Shown here one piece after another: positions 38,501-48,209 of a stretch of 64,000 nucleotides of DNA (positions are counted from its first letter, which is position 1; every line of letters begins with the position of its first letter). The stretch comes from Pardosa pseudoannulata (lineage: Eukaryota > Arthropoda > Arachnida > Araneae > Lycosidae). The notes below the pieces were generated by a model. The model saw only the letters and a program-made list of their open reading frames with translations, was not told where the DNA came from and did not search any database. The position numbers and the translations under genes were made by a program. Where the stretch lies: assembly GCA_032207245.1 (NCBI GenBank), contig CM063502.1, positions 141,475,495-141,539,494 of the forward strand. Direction: 5' to 3'.

Positions 38501-41500
38501 CAACTAAAGGGAGATTGTTTGAATTTTCATATGAAACTAACCTGAAAGACTTTGAAATGTATTTTGAAAATCAGTTCTTTCAACCAATGTAACAAACAAT
38601 ACTCATATGCAATATGCAAGTTAACCGAATCGCATCGATCATTTAATCAATCAATTTAGAGCAGCATTTGTATGATGTTGTTATGACATTTAAGTCGTAT
38701 GACGAGCTCAGCTTGCAAATGTGGGCAGTATTGTATAAATCCATGGGGTTCAATTTTATAATAATGAATAAAGAGCTGAAATGAATATATTTTCAAGTTT
38801 TAGTTAGATGTCATATTCAGTATTTGCGTACTGAACACATTTTATTTAACTCATTAAAAAGCAAATCTAAACTCAGAAGAAGCTTAGTAGAATTCCAGTT
38901 TAATTGCCGAAGTTTGGAAAGATAGCCAAAATAACGTAGATTTATGCTCTAATTTAATCTTTAAGTATACTGCATTTCTAAAAATAACATTCATCGATTG
39001 GTATTTTTTTCTGTTAAAAACAATTATTCACTATATTTCTATTTTGTGAATATTGTAGTTTACAAATAATAACTTACACTATAATTATGTATTGATTACA
39101 TTTCACAGCACTAAAGATTTATTAAAATATACAACTTAATATGCTTCATGTAATAAATTAATACCTCGGGCAGAGCCGGATTGCTTCTGTTAGTTCTGAA
39201 AAAATAAACGCTCATAAACATGTCATAGAAATTGCTTTATTTTCCTTGTAACAGAATTATGTGTTCCCCTTAATTATCGTTACATATACGTTTCTGTGTT
39301 GATGTAGCATGTTTTTAACTTATTGCATAGTGTTATGAGATGTTATTTATATGACTGGTACGCGTTATAGTTATCTTTTCCATGCCATTATTTATCTAAT
39401 TAACTGACAAAAACAATCGGGGAGATTTTACTATTTTTAGAACTCTCCACCGTTCTGAAAAATTCCGAGAATTTGGCGAACATATAATGCCTAATTTTCT
39501 GAAACCAGACATCATATTGTTGCATCTAAATAACACCGTTCGTGATGACGTCATCTTAAGATTATATAGTGTGATGAGTGTACGCATAAGGGTCTAGACA
39601 CCTGCTCCGACGTTGTCTGGTTTTTCGGGAATGGTATGATCTAAGGAATGATGTGAGGTCTGTTATTGTCGTTAAGTTGTGTTGCCAATCGACCTAAGTC
39701 TGTGGGATTTTCTGGATGGGTTCATGGAAAAGATAGGGCTATTTCTTTTGTGGATGGTATATGCTAGATTAGAGAATTTAATTATAATTTGATTTACTTA
39801 ATTGTTAAGAGTAAGCCTATAAAGGATTTGAGGATATAGTTTAACACCGACCTATGGCATTATATTTTGTGAGTACTTGAGACTCTGTAAGTACCATATA
39901 CAAATTTTCCCGTCCCTCATCCTAATGGTTTGGTTGGGGGTGGAATGGTTTACTATTTTGCTATAAGAGGGCCACTGAGACGATATTTAATCCTTAAAAT
40001 CAATTCCGAACAGCTTCAAACATGCTTTTTAGCAGTACGATTCGAGCCCTTGAGCACTGGTACTCAAGAGCAACGATTTATCCTCTCGGCCATCATTGTC
40101 ATATGAAAGGAAACTCTTAAAGTCATTAATTTATAAAAAGACGATTTACTCTGTACATCTACAAGCAAAGATTTTGTCATGGTGGTAAAAGTTTTTTACT
40201 TCAACGACGCAAAAAGAATATCCCACAGAGTATGTCCTCATTATCAGAAGCTATAGAATGATAGTCCTAAAAATGAAATTCTTAGATGGAAAAGCAGAGT
40301 GTTACTGCATATGGATACGGGTTGGGAGCGCTACAGTCTACCTTTTCGTTACACAAAAGCTAATCAGATAGGGAACCATTGCTTAAATCTGATTCTGAAT
40401 GACTACGAACATCCATGCCACCAGTGGGATTAGAACCCACGAACTCCGGTACAGAAGAGTAGTGCCCTACACCCAACCCATTGTTCCGTGGATACTGGAA
40501 TGGGGTAATAGATTTAGCAGAATTATTACAGGAACAGCTTAAGATGCATACAATATCAAGTAATAGAAACAGAATGAAGGATTCTACTTTTTCCCCATTT
40601 TCAAATATCTTCAATGTTCCAGGCTAAGGGAAGACTATCCAATTTCTAAATAAACATATGGCATTTATAAATAATTCGTGAACACACTTGCATTATAAAA
40701 AATCTTAAATTATTTTTCTCAAATAACTGGAAACTAGAGACATTTTCATCATTTTAAGTTTATATATAAAATGTATTATCACAAGAGTTTGAAACTGAGT
40801 ATTTATGAAAAATTGAAACACCAAAACACCATGCGTGACTCTTTTTTTTTAATCTGAAGGAAAATTTACTTGGATACCATAAAAAGGTAAAATAAAATTT
40901 CCTTTTTATTACAGCTTTATTTTTGTTTGGTGAGATTAAATTTATTATATAATTAAAACAACAAGAAAAAATAAATAGCTGAAGATACCAACTATACGAG
41001 GGTTATTAAATTTTAAGATACTGAATGGTGAGTGCTAAATGGTATAAGATAAACTTGACAAATTTTTGAAAGGTTCAAAGTAATTCTCTCCAACATTTTT
41101 TGCACATCTGCCTGAGAATTTTCCAAAGTTTAAAAGCTTCATTCCATTAATTTCTTGGAATCGATACAAAACATGTTTTAATAGCCTCATCAATATCCTC
41201 TTTGGAATGAAACTGGCGAACATGTATATTTTTTTTTAAATTAAAAATAGTCAAAAGTTACACATAACATGATTAGGGAAATAGGGGGGGGATGTTCTAT
41301 CACTTTGGAATGTTTTAGTTCTAGAAATTCGACTGTGAATCTCGCCATATGAGAAGTATGAATCCCCTTATATAAACTTCTTGAAGAATTTCTGGAACAC
41401 TCAGTGGTGTACCAGTTAGGTGTAACTGTCTTCTGTCCATCCAGATTAATGACTTAGTCCAGTTCTGTACTTCTGTAGAAAACACCACACATTACTTTTT

Positions 41501-42441
41501 TCATTGCTCGTTGTCTTTTTACCATTGCTGGTTTCGGGTCATGTTTGAAAGACCCATACTTTACTTTCTAGACGTGTTGCAACGCCAAAAAACGATACGT
41601 ACCTTTCATTACCAGTTATTATTTTAGAAATAAGGCGGTGTCCATTATCATTAAGTAGTTTTAGGACTTTTTTTGCAGATTTTGACACGCCCCGTTTTTT
41701 CGGGATCCCTTAAATAATGGCTTGGCCAAACTAAATTTTGCTTATGCTGTTTTTGATAAATAATTTTATGTATAGCGGCTGAACCGACGTTAAGATCCTT
41801 CTGTATCATTTGGTAATTGCAGCGATTATCATCGATTAGCATTTTTTCGTATGGCCAACACATTTTCTGGCACTACAGCTGACAAGATTATTTCTCTTCG
41901 TTCTTTATTCAGGAGAGAAATTCGACCTGTAATAAATTCTGTGACCCATCTAAATACAGTAGCACGAGTTAGAGCTTTGTTTTCAAATGCTAATTATAAA
42001 CATTAAAGTCATTCTTGTTGATTTAACCGCATTTTTAAAATCGCAGGAAATCACCGCGCGACAAAGCTTTCGCTTCTACTTTTCTATTCTTTCAAAATTT
42101 ATTCTACTATACCAAAAGTGCATTTGTTGCTACAAATTATCTTCTGCAGCTATTAAAAGAGTTCAAATTTACATTTTTAATGATTTTTTTTATATCCTAC
42201 ATTGTTTTAAAAATTTCAGAGCAACCTACGTATGAAAGGTAAATGGAAATGTATATCAGTTGCTAATTAGAAAAAAAATGTATTTTTTTGTTTCTTTAAT
42301 ACACGCACGCAACACATACATACAGATAAAATAAACTGTAAAAATACCTAACATTTTCTTTGAATCAGGTAATTTAAATATTGCTTTTCAAAACATACCT
42401 TTGGTATTTTTTACGTAAATGGTAACAAATACTTTCATATT

Positions 42442-42520
<79 letters not shown>

Positions 42521-45500
42521 TACTTTTTGTTTAATGTAAACATATCTTGATAATAATACAATAAAGTATTAAGGCTTGCAAAGAATCAGATGCTTTCTAA
42601 ACTATTTTGTTATCAGTAAAAATATTCGAGATGTTTTTACAATTAGTGTATGAAACATTTGTGCAAGTTTACTTTTATTTTCATGAGTAAGGTGAAATAG
42701 GGCAAGTCCGTCATATGAGATTTTAAGTTCAACTCAAGCGAGTAAAACAAATCAGCTATTTATCCTAGAAATATTTTTTTGCAGTGTTTACTCTAAATTA
42801 AAGATTTTTCTAATATCCTAAAGTTATTGTGAATTTGATAGGTAGACTATTTCACTTCCGACTTGAGCACTTACCCCTCCAAAAAGGAGTACGTATATAA
42901 ATCTCTTCTAAATGCCTTTGGTATAAGTTGATTATTCGGTAGGGCAAATAAGTAAAAGAGATAAAATAAAGCAATAATTTTGCCCCTTAAAATTCTTAAT
43001 CGGAAAAAAGTACCAAAAAGCTGTGGTGGATTAGCATTTGCAGGCTAGTTAGTTTACTGAAATCTGAAATTAAGTAATATATAGTTTAAACAACGCAAAT
43101 CAGAAATTTTTTTTCTCCTGTATCGATCATCGGCAATTCTTAAAAAAAAACCATTTTAGTTACGTCTTTTTATTCTTACGAATGTTATTGTTTTAACTTC
43201 CTTTTTCTCATGCAGGAGTGCAGGACTTGGCAGATTTATGGTAATCAAACAAAATTTAACCGTACTTATATATATGTATGTATAAATGTATATGTATATA
43301 AACTTCTTGGAGCCACAGCCTAGCTTAGGTATTATGTCAACGGTGACAATTTTCCGTTTTCGAGACCAAAGGACTTGGAGTGCAAAGCGTATGTCACGGT
43401 TTGGTGGTACATTTTATGCGTAAGGGCCTTTTTAATTTCCTCAGTGTGCATGGTCTTAAATTTGCCTATCCATTGAAGTGCTAAAAGACCGAATCAGAAA
43501 AATCAAACTTGAATTGAGGGCTTACACGTGTAACGTAAAGTTTTCTTTGTCAGATTATCACATTATTTTAGGAGTCTATATATTAGAGGCCTCAAGGCTG
43601 TGAGAGCTCTTACTTTTATACTCGTGCATGACTGTGCTTCGAACACGACGCTCGCAGCGCATCTGGCAACATTAACACGATGACTACCAACTACGAGGTA
43701 ACTTTACATGATTTTTAAAATTAGAGTTATTATTATTACCAAAAACAGCGTTAATTATGACTTTATTCTGATAAAGTAATAATGACTTTTTATAAGTTAC
43801 ACCTCCTAATGGCTTATATGAAAATTTTACTCTTTTGTTATATAAATCTCACCTTCTATAATGAGCTGTATAACTCCACTGGAAAAATGATGTGGATGAA
43901 TATTAGAACTGGCAGCGGCTATGGGAATAACTAGAAAAATAAAAAACATATAAAAGTAAGTTCTCTATTGGTGTAAAAAACATGAAAAATTATCTCTGTA
44001 AAAAATGAAGGGTTAGTTAAAATTTTTCTTTCAATTGGGATAAATGATTTATTTGGCATCACATATAAACACATACTACTATTTGTCAAGATTTCAGTTG
44101 ATGTACCTGCCGGAAAAATAAATACACTCATGTCCATAAATTAAGGATAATTCAGAATCACACAGAAATTGAGCTCTAAAATAAAAATTTCACCTGTAGA
44201 ATTATCACACACATATTGAAGAAGAATATGCAAATTGCAGGAAACCACCAGATGGCGCGGATAGTACGTCACAATGACGAGAGTTTATGAAAGGGGTATG
44301 TAAGGAATGGTAGCAAAGAAGTAAAATTGTTCACAAGCGCTTTAAAAGCCTTTCAGTGCAATAACCGCATAGTTATGGCACAAAGGAAGCATTTGGAGGA
44401 TTTTTTACGTGGTAGAATTATCGGACGACTGGAATGTGGACGTACCCAGCTGGAAGTATCCGAGGAACTTGGAATCGCCCAGAGTGTCATCTCCAGGCTT
44501 TGGCAACGATTCAAGCATGATGGTAATGTGAGTACATGCTACAGCACAGGTCGCCCCCGAGTTACTACGGTCTATCAGATTGATAATCTGATACTCAGCA
44601 TGCGTAGGCGTTGTAACGCTTGTATTGCATCGTCCGGGAGACATACTCCGTATTAACCATCATACTAATCATGTTATACTGTTTTCTGTAAATAGGTTCT
44701 TTTTTGAAATTTGCTCCAGGGAGTAAAAATCGCAATTTTTATTAATTATGTCAAACATATAGCATCTTTTTTGCTCTTTACCTTTTGTTTAATAAATAGA
44801 CTTTACAAATAAGCCAAATTTGTTTTGCTTTTGTCTCTTTCATTGCCTGAACTTCATTATCCTTAATTTATGGACATGAGTGTATATGTGGGAGACTCGA
44901 AACATCCCAAAATGAGGATTTATATAAAATTATAAACATTAGCAGATACTCGAAAGTTTATGGGTTTGTTTATAGAGTTGCCCTCTACCTTCACTGAAAA
45001 GGAAAACACTGAGAAAAAAAAATTCTTCGAGAAATTATTAGTTGTCCGTAACTAGGAACGCAAGGCATTAATTAATTGATTGATTAAATGCATTAATCCA
45101 TTAATTAATGCCTTAATGCATTAAGGTATTAATCATCGTGTCAGTTTGCATTATTTAATATTATTAGGTTTTTGTAAATTTAAATTGAATAATTATCATT
45201 TTATTTACTGAAATTTTACTCGTTGCTTTGGACAGTAATTATTATTGTTTATTGTTAATATTTTTAAAAAATCAAACATTAAAAAACAATGTATTTGAAC
45301 TTTGATTTTCACAATTTTTTTATTTTCGGGATTTATTCGATGTCAGAAAAAAAAGAGCTGTTTATAAACTATACCAACACCAAAGTTTTCGTATGTTATT
45401 TAATAAAACATACCTGTAGTTAAAGAGTTAATGAGATTATTTTCTACTTACTTATTAATGCAAAACACATGCATTTTAATGGTAACAATAAAATAGATTT

Positions 45501-45786
45501 CAAAAGAAAATGTATTTTTCTTAGTTTGTCCATTTGTAACTCCACACTACCATAGACATTATTTATAAATGCATCGTGTATTTCATAACGTAAAAGAACC
45601 CAGGTGTTGAAAGAACAACGTTTCAAAATGTATGATGCATTTGTGTGGAATATTTTATACGGTGTAGAGGCCTAAAAACTCATTTTTATATAGCGCAACG
45701 AAACATTTCACGTGTAGCTAGGACAAGAAATATTTTATTCAAATGGCCAAAATATTTTAAGAACCATGTCATACACACTCATACAC

Positions 45787-45817
<31 letters not shown>

Positions 45818-46161
45818 TACATACATATATAAATATATTTGCATACATACATACATACATACATATATATGTAATCTAATAATTATAAAATTGCTGGACA
45901 AGGAGAAAGCTAAACAGCCAGCAGTAATAAAAATGCAGTCGGCCGACATTAAAGAGAACGGCACAATTCTAATTAAAACTTTATTTCAGAGCTGCTAAAA
46001 CGGGCATCTTTACTAGTCAACGACAGATAAGAGAAAGACACAAAAATCACTCTGCTCGAACAGAGGTGCACCCAAGAGCGAAGATAGAAAGAATTTTCCC
46101 AGGGTAGAAGAAACTTACTTAGCAAATTAAGTGTTAAGATCAGGAAAAAACATGGAGCCAT
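27800..46161 (-). CDS. neurotrophin/Spaetzle-like secreted precursor, complete five-exon CDS
   Basis: Exons 46119-46161, 43853-43930, 33039-33247, 29330-29604 and 27800-27950 (minus strand) join with matching phases into 756 nt: 251 residues and a TGA stop. Residues 1-21 form a signal peptide ([20 protein letters not shown]). Residues 22-120 are a prodomain ending in the furin-type site KRKR at 117-120. The mature part has exactly six cysteines (153, 189, 196, 207, 239, 241) in NGF-knot order, ending CAC. Framework residues match neurotrophins: Trp159, Thr165 and NEVEV at 171-175, then QQYVFSYRC. There is an Asn-Asn-Thr glycosylation sequon at 163. Human NGF and BDNF precursors are 241 and 247 residues, so the length fits. 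A secreted dimeric ligand for Trk/p75-like or Toll-like receptors is inferred. Alternative: a divergent Spaetzle. AATAAA follows 250 bp after the stop. Introns are 2.2, 10.6, 3.4 and 1.4 kb. Confidence 0.85.
29330..29604 (-). CDS. neurotrophin-like exon 4 (furin site, first half of knot)
   Basis: 275 bp with acceptor TTTCCTTTGCAG and donor GTAAGT. It starts [10 protein letters not shown], a polybasic convertase site, followed by an acidic and Ser/Thr-rich linker and then [31 protein letters not shown] and ETGPCIG. It carries cysteines 1-3 of the knot and the only N-glycosylation sequon seen in the mature part. It ends phase 2. Confidence 0.88.
30359..30389. repeat. 11-bp perfect stem-loop
   Basis: CTATACAATAT and ATATTGTATAG with a 9-base loop, in intron 3 of the neurotrophin-like gene. 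Confidence 0.85.
32443..32586. repeat. compound (AT)n/(AC)n microsatellite
   Basis: Two AT blocks joined by an AC-rich bridge. It creates low-complexity frames of alternating Ile and Tyr on both strands. Intron 3 of the neurotrophin-like gene. Confidence 0.98.
33039..33247 (-). CDS. neurotrophin-like exon 3 (prodomain)
   Basis: 209 bp with acceptor TTTCGTTTCAG and donor GTAAGT. It encodes 69 residues (42-110): acidic and helical [20 protein letters not shown], then [20 protein letters not shown], the motif [17 protein letters not shown], and VVTERQ. There are no cysteines, as expected for a prodomain. The open frame beyond the donor is a lysine-rich intron read-through. Confidence 0.85.
33461..33843. 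mobile_element. small inverted-repeat element, ends CCGTAGCCAGT
   Basis: CCGTAGCCAGT (33461-33471) and its exact reverse complement (33833-33843) bound 383 bp with a run of 12 C near the left end. A related element sits at 57597-57914. It is non-coding and lies in intron 2 of the neurotrophin-like gene. Confidence 0.6.
33850..36560. other. intron 2 sequence of the neurotrophin-like gene
   Basis: No repeat family or frame recognised, apart from TGACGTCA at 35134. Confidence 0.6.
36566..36600. repeat. 13-bp inverted repeat at the SINE insertion point
   Basis: TCACTGATTTGAA and TTCAAATCAGTGA, separated by nine bases. The right arm overlaps the SINE target duplication. Confidence 0.85.
36602..36771 (-). 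mobile_element. tRNA-derived SINE, best copy
   Basis: Read on the minus strand it has a tRNA-like head (GATTGATTAGGGTGCTGGCC, then GTTCGAATCCCACA as B-box) and a body with the invariant GGTCCCGGTCTCATTAGCCC. It ends in CCAAACCAAACC. A 13-bp target duplication, TCAAATCAGTRAG, sits at 36589-36601 and 36772-36784. At least seven relatives lie in the window. Confidence 0.85.
36795..37330. repeat. two tandem diverged copies of a 270-280-bp unit
   Basis: Shared order: CCCATTCCCATGGCTTGGTA/CACCCCCACTTCTTGGTACC, TTTCARGGATSAAYCYCCCCTC, TTGATGAYGATTKTTTYC, CATGSYATGTGTAAAA and CAAATGCAAGGC. Copies run about 36795-37070 and 37072-37330. A 62-codon frame crosses the first copy but the second copy has stops, so coding is not supported. 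Confidence 0.6.
37835..37897. repeat. 26-bp perfect palindrome with 11-base loop
   Basis: Left arm 37835-37860 and right arm 37872-37897 are exact reverse complements (outer bases ATACGTATTTAG). Intron 2 of the neurotrophin-like gene. No flanking duplication was seen. Confidence 0.9.
39926..40100 (-). mobile_element. tRNA-derived SINE copy, diverged
   Basis: It keeps GGTTTGGTTGGGGGTGG, AGAGGGCCACTGAGACG and, near the head, ATTCGAGCCC. It lies in intron 2 of the neurotrophin-like gene. Confidence 0.7.
40318..40492 (-). mobile_element. tRNA-derived SINE copy
   Basis: Starts GGGTTGGGAGCGCTACAGTC; B-box side reads GGGATTAGAACCCACGAACT. TGGATAC occurs on both flanks and may be the target duplication. 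It lies 220 bp from the previous copy in the same orientation. Confidence 0.8.
40997..42230 (-). mobile_element. degenerate mariner element
   Basis: Minus-strand frames read mariner transposase blocks: [15 protein letters not shown] and [11 protein letters not shown] (41.87-41.98 kb), [20 protein letters not shown] (41.65-41.86 kb) and a C-terminal part near 41.04-41.22 kb. Ends resemble inverted repeats (TACGAGGGTTATTAAATTTT at the left and TACGTAGGTTGCTCTGAAAT on the other strand at the right), with TA at 40995 and 42231. Multiple stops make it inactive. It lies in intron 2 of the neurotrophin-like gene. Confidence 0.8.
42444..42517. repeat. (AT)n microsatellite
   Basis: 37 AT units, in intron 2 of the neurotrophin-like gene and about 210 bp past the degenerate mariner end. 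Confidence 0.98.
43600..43698 (+). other. candidate 5' exon, antisense to the neurotrophin-like gene
   Basis: GC-rich leader (GACGCTCGCAGCGCATCTGG), then ATG and TTNYE, ending at donor GTAACT. TTATACTC lies just upstream. No downstream exon was found. Confidence 0.18.
43853..43930 (-). CDS. neurotrophin-like exon 2 (signal cleavage region)
   Basis: 78 bp with acceptor TTTTTCTAG and donor GTGAG. It encodes [20 protein letters not shown] and then QLIIE. The AAA|SSN transition is a plausible signal peptidase site. Its last base plus the first two of exon 3 make an Ala codon, giving QLIIE-AYTED without a break. It is too short to stand out as an open frame. Confidence 0.78.
44125..44882 (+). mobile_element. 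internally deleted copy of the same Tc1 family (758 bp)
   Basis: It has the same terminal repeats as the 17.5-kb copy and TA duplications at 44123-44124 and 44883-44884. About 760 bp of the transposase middle are missing. The junction lies near 44569, with a few extra bases, joining the GRPRVTT region directly to QIDNLILSM. It sits in intron 1 of the neurotrophin-like gene, antisense to it. Confidence 0.93.
44327..44656 (+). CDS. truncated Tc1 transposase: DNA-binding part only
   Basis: 109-residue frame. Residues 1-81 match the N-terminus of the 17.7-kb transposase almost exactly ([20 protein letters not shown] and the GRPR hook). A fusion then leads in frame into the last 28 residues ([13 protein letters not shown] to the same C-terminus). 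All three catalytic acidic residues are lost. If expressed it could bind but not cut ends; that is inference, as nothing shows expression. Confidence 0.7.
   Translation: MFTSALKAFQCNNRIVMAQRKHLEDFLRGRIIGRLECGRTQLEVSEELGIAQSVISRLWQRFKHDGNVSTCYSTGRPRVTTVYQIDNLILSMRRRCNACIASSGRHTPY
45063..45113. repeat. 14-bp inverted repeat
   Basis: AGGCATTAATTAAT and ATTAATTAATGCCT in a stretch built from CATTAAT words, intron 1 of the neurotrophin-like gene. Confidence 0.8.
45777..45871. repeat. (CATA)n/(AT)n microsatellite
   Basis: Two CATA blocks around an AT-rich core, in intron 1. A shorter relative lies at about 46375-46424, upstream of the first coding exon. Confidence 0.95.
46119..46161 (-). CDS. neurotrophin-like exon 1 (start, signal peptide)
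   Basis: ATG followed by 13 codons ([13 protein letters not shown]) and one base, ending at donor GTAAGT. The next exon completes the codon as Ile, continuing the hydrophobic core. Just upstream, TTTTCCAG ends 13 bases before the ATG and could be a 3' splice site, so a further 5' non-coding exon is possible. The assignment rests on phase match and on completing a textbook signal peptide. Confidence 0.75.
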
Positions 46162-47520
46162 TTGCCAGCGACAGCTGGAAAACGTGTTGAATAGACAGAA
46201 AATTTACATCTATAAGATAGAAAGCTTTGGGAATTGTATCGAAAGAATTTTAAGTCGAAGACACTCCTTTGATTAAGACATTTAGAGGCTGGGAAAAAGA
46301 TTTTAAGGAATTAGAATATTAAAGAGGAGGTTTTTAAGGAAATATTAAAGTTAAATAGTTTTGATATATTACATATACATACATACATGCATGCAGGCAC
46401 ACACACACATACATATATACTAAATATAGAGAAGAAAATACTTACTTATCATAAACAGTGGTACAATACCTGGCGATGCATATGTACGTTTAAAACTGTT
46501 TCAGTGGCTTTTTAAACCCTAAAGCAAATTTTACTTCAAATAAAAATGTATTTACTTTTAAGTAAAATCAATTTTTATGTTAATATGTTCGATACAAAAC
46601 TTTATAAAACGAATTAAAAAGATTTAAAATTTTAAAAAGGGGCTTACTTTTTTCACAAATTTTATCAATAAAAATATTATTTATAACAGAAATAAATTTA
46701 TTCATCGATTGAACAGACGTCATAAAATTATTCATACAAAATTTCATCTCTTTCAGGAGGATGAATTGTTTTAGAAGCGCACTTTAATGAAAAAAAAACA
46801 CATTTTGCAAAGTAATTTTCCTTACATGACCATGGTTGTTGCATTGTATTATCATTATTAATCTGGGTTTAAGTCTTGATTCTTACAAAAACTTTATATT
46901 TGGGGAATCGGAACAACACCTGTTATTTTTTAAAATAAAATGCGAAAAATCGATTTTTTATAGGTTAAGAACGTCCTAGTTTCCTTAGCAGAATAACTGC
47001 TATTATTTTAGTGAGAATGAAATAAATGCGTAGAAGTTTTATGAAGTTTTATTCATTCACGATTTTAGTAGAACTTCGAAACGTTTCAGTTACAGATTTT
47101 CCATGAACTGCAGTGATTAGCAGATCACTAAAATCAGTGCATCTCACGCAGTGTCAGATAACTAGGTCATTTCAGCATTTAATTATAAGACAGACCTAAA
47201 CCAGTTAGTAGCCTTAAGTCACAATATAATTGAGGTAATGCTTTAAAGACAGGCTTTCCTTTTGTCTTTCCTTATGGATCTCTAAAGAAGGCAAACTGAA
47301 GTTTTTATTTTGCCAAATTAAAACCTACTGTAATTACCTACGTTAAAAATACAATTTTAAGCAAAAACGTTTTAAGAAAATTGTTAGGACATTCCCTATT
47401 GTAGATCAAACATTTAAACTCTATATATAATTTGTTTCTATTTTTCGGTGATTATAAAAAATATATAACTATAATTAGACTTCAAAACTTACTAAAAAAG
47501 GGGGTAAATATATAAATAGT

Positions 47521-47592
47521 AAATATTAATATCAAATATTAATATTAAATATTAATATTAAATATTAATACTAAGTATTAATATTAAATATT
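47521..47592. repeat. 13-bp minisatellite
   Basis: AAATATTAATATY repeated five times, followed at once by direct repeat copy 1. Confidence 0.85.
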
Positions 47593-47605
47593 ATTTTAGT
47601 AAATA

Positions 47606-47798
47606 TTCTCTTTAAAAAATAAATAAATCCTTAAATGCATCTGAAAAACCAATCCTTCATTCATAGTATTCAACGTGAGCTTTTTAGTTGAAATGTTTTA
47701 AAGATACTACTTTTCAATGTTTCTCAAATGTGTTGTATATATTTGACTATTTGAATATGCTTTGAACTATAAGAGAAGTTCTATGTTTTAATTTGTCT
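47606..47798. repeat. direct repeat, copy 1 (about 190 bp)
   Basis: From TTCTCTTTAAAAAATAAATA to CTATGTTTTAATTTGTCT. The partner is 48026-48209. Confidence 0.9.
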
Positions 47799-48025
47799 TA
47801 CTGATTAATCCTAGTTATTTAGGATTGTTAGTTGCACTGGAGAACTTAAATTGCTAATCAGCATTGATTGAATTATCTCCAAAGCCCTACTCACACACAA
47901 ATGTAAAATTAACCTGTAAACAAAAAGAAAAAAGTCAAGAACTCCAAATTATTGACTTTTCAAAGGGAGAAAGGCTTGATTTATAAACATATAAAAAATC
48001 AAATGCGAAATAAAGATTTTTCATG

Positions 48026-48209
48026 TTCTCTTTAAAAAAATAAATAAATCCTTAAATGCATCTGAAAAACCAATCCTTAATTCATAGCATTCCACGTGAA
48101 CTTGTTAGACTAAATGTTTTAAAGATATTACTTTTCAATGTTGCTCAAATGTGTTATACATATTTGACTATGCTTTGAACTATAAGCGAAGTTCTATGTT
48201 TTAATTTTT
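48026..48209. repeat. direct repeat, copy 2
   Basis: Highly similar to 47606-47798, with scattered substitutions and a short deletion (TTTGACTATGC versus TTTGACTATTTGAATATGC). The unit spacing is 420 bp. Confidence 0.9.

Noticed and set aside
40360..40614. 84-codon minus frame with [15 protein letters not shown]
   Set aside because: It reads across a tRNA-derived SINE; the peptide is the usual translation of a tRNA-like B-box region.
43931..44137. 68-codon minus frame [13 protein letters not shown]...
   Set aside because: It abuts exon 2 of the neurotrophin-like gene but is intron and Tc1-flank sequence; the real exon is in another frame with a proper acceptor.
44405..44644. 79-codon minus-strand frame
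   Set aside because: Antisense shadow of the truncated transposase.
45645..45998. 117-codon frame with a His-Thr-Tyr-Ile run
   Set aside because: The run comes from the CATA microsatellite and the flanks show no domain.
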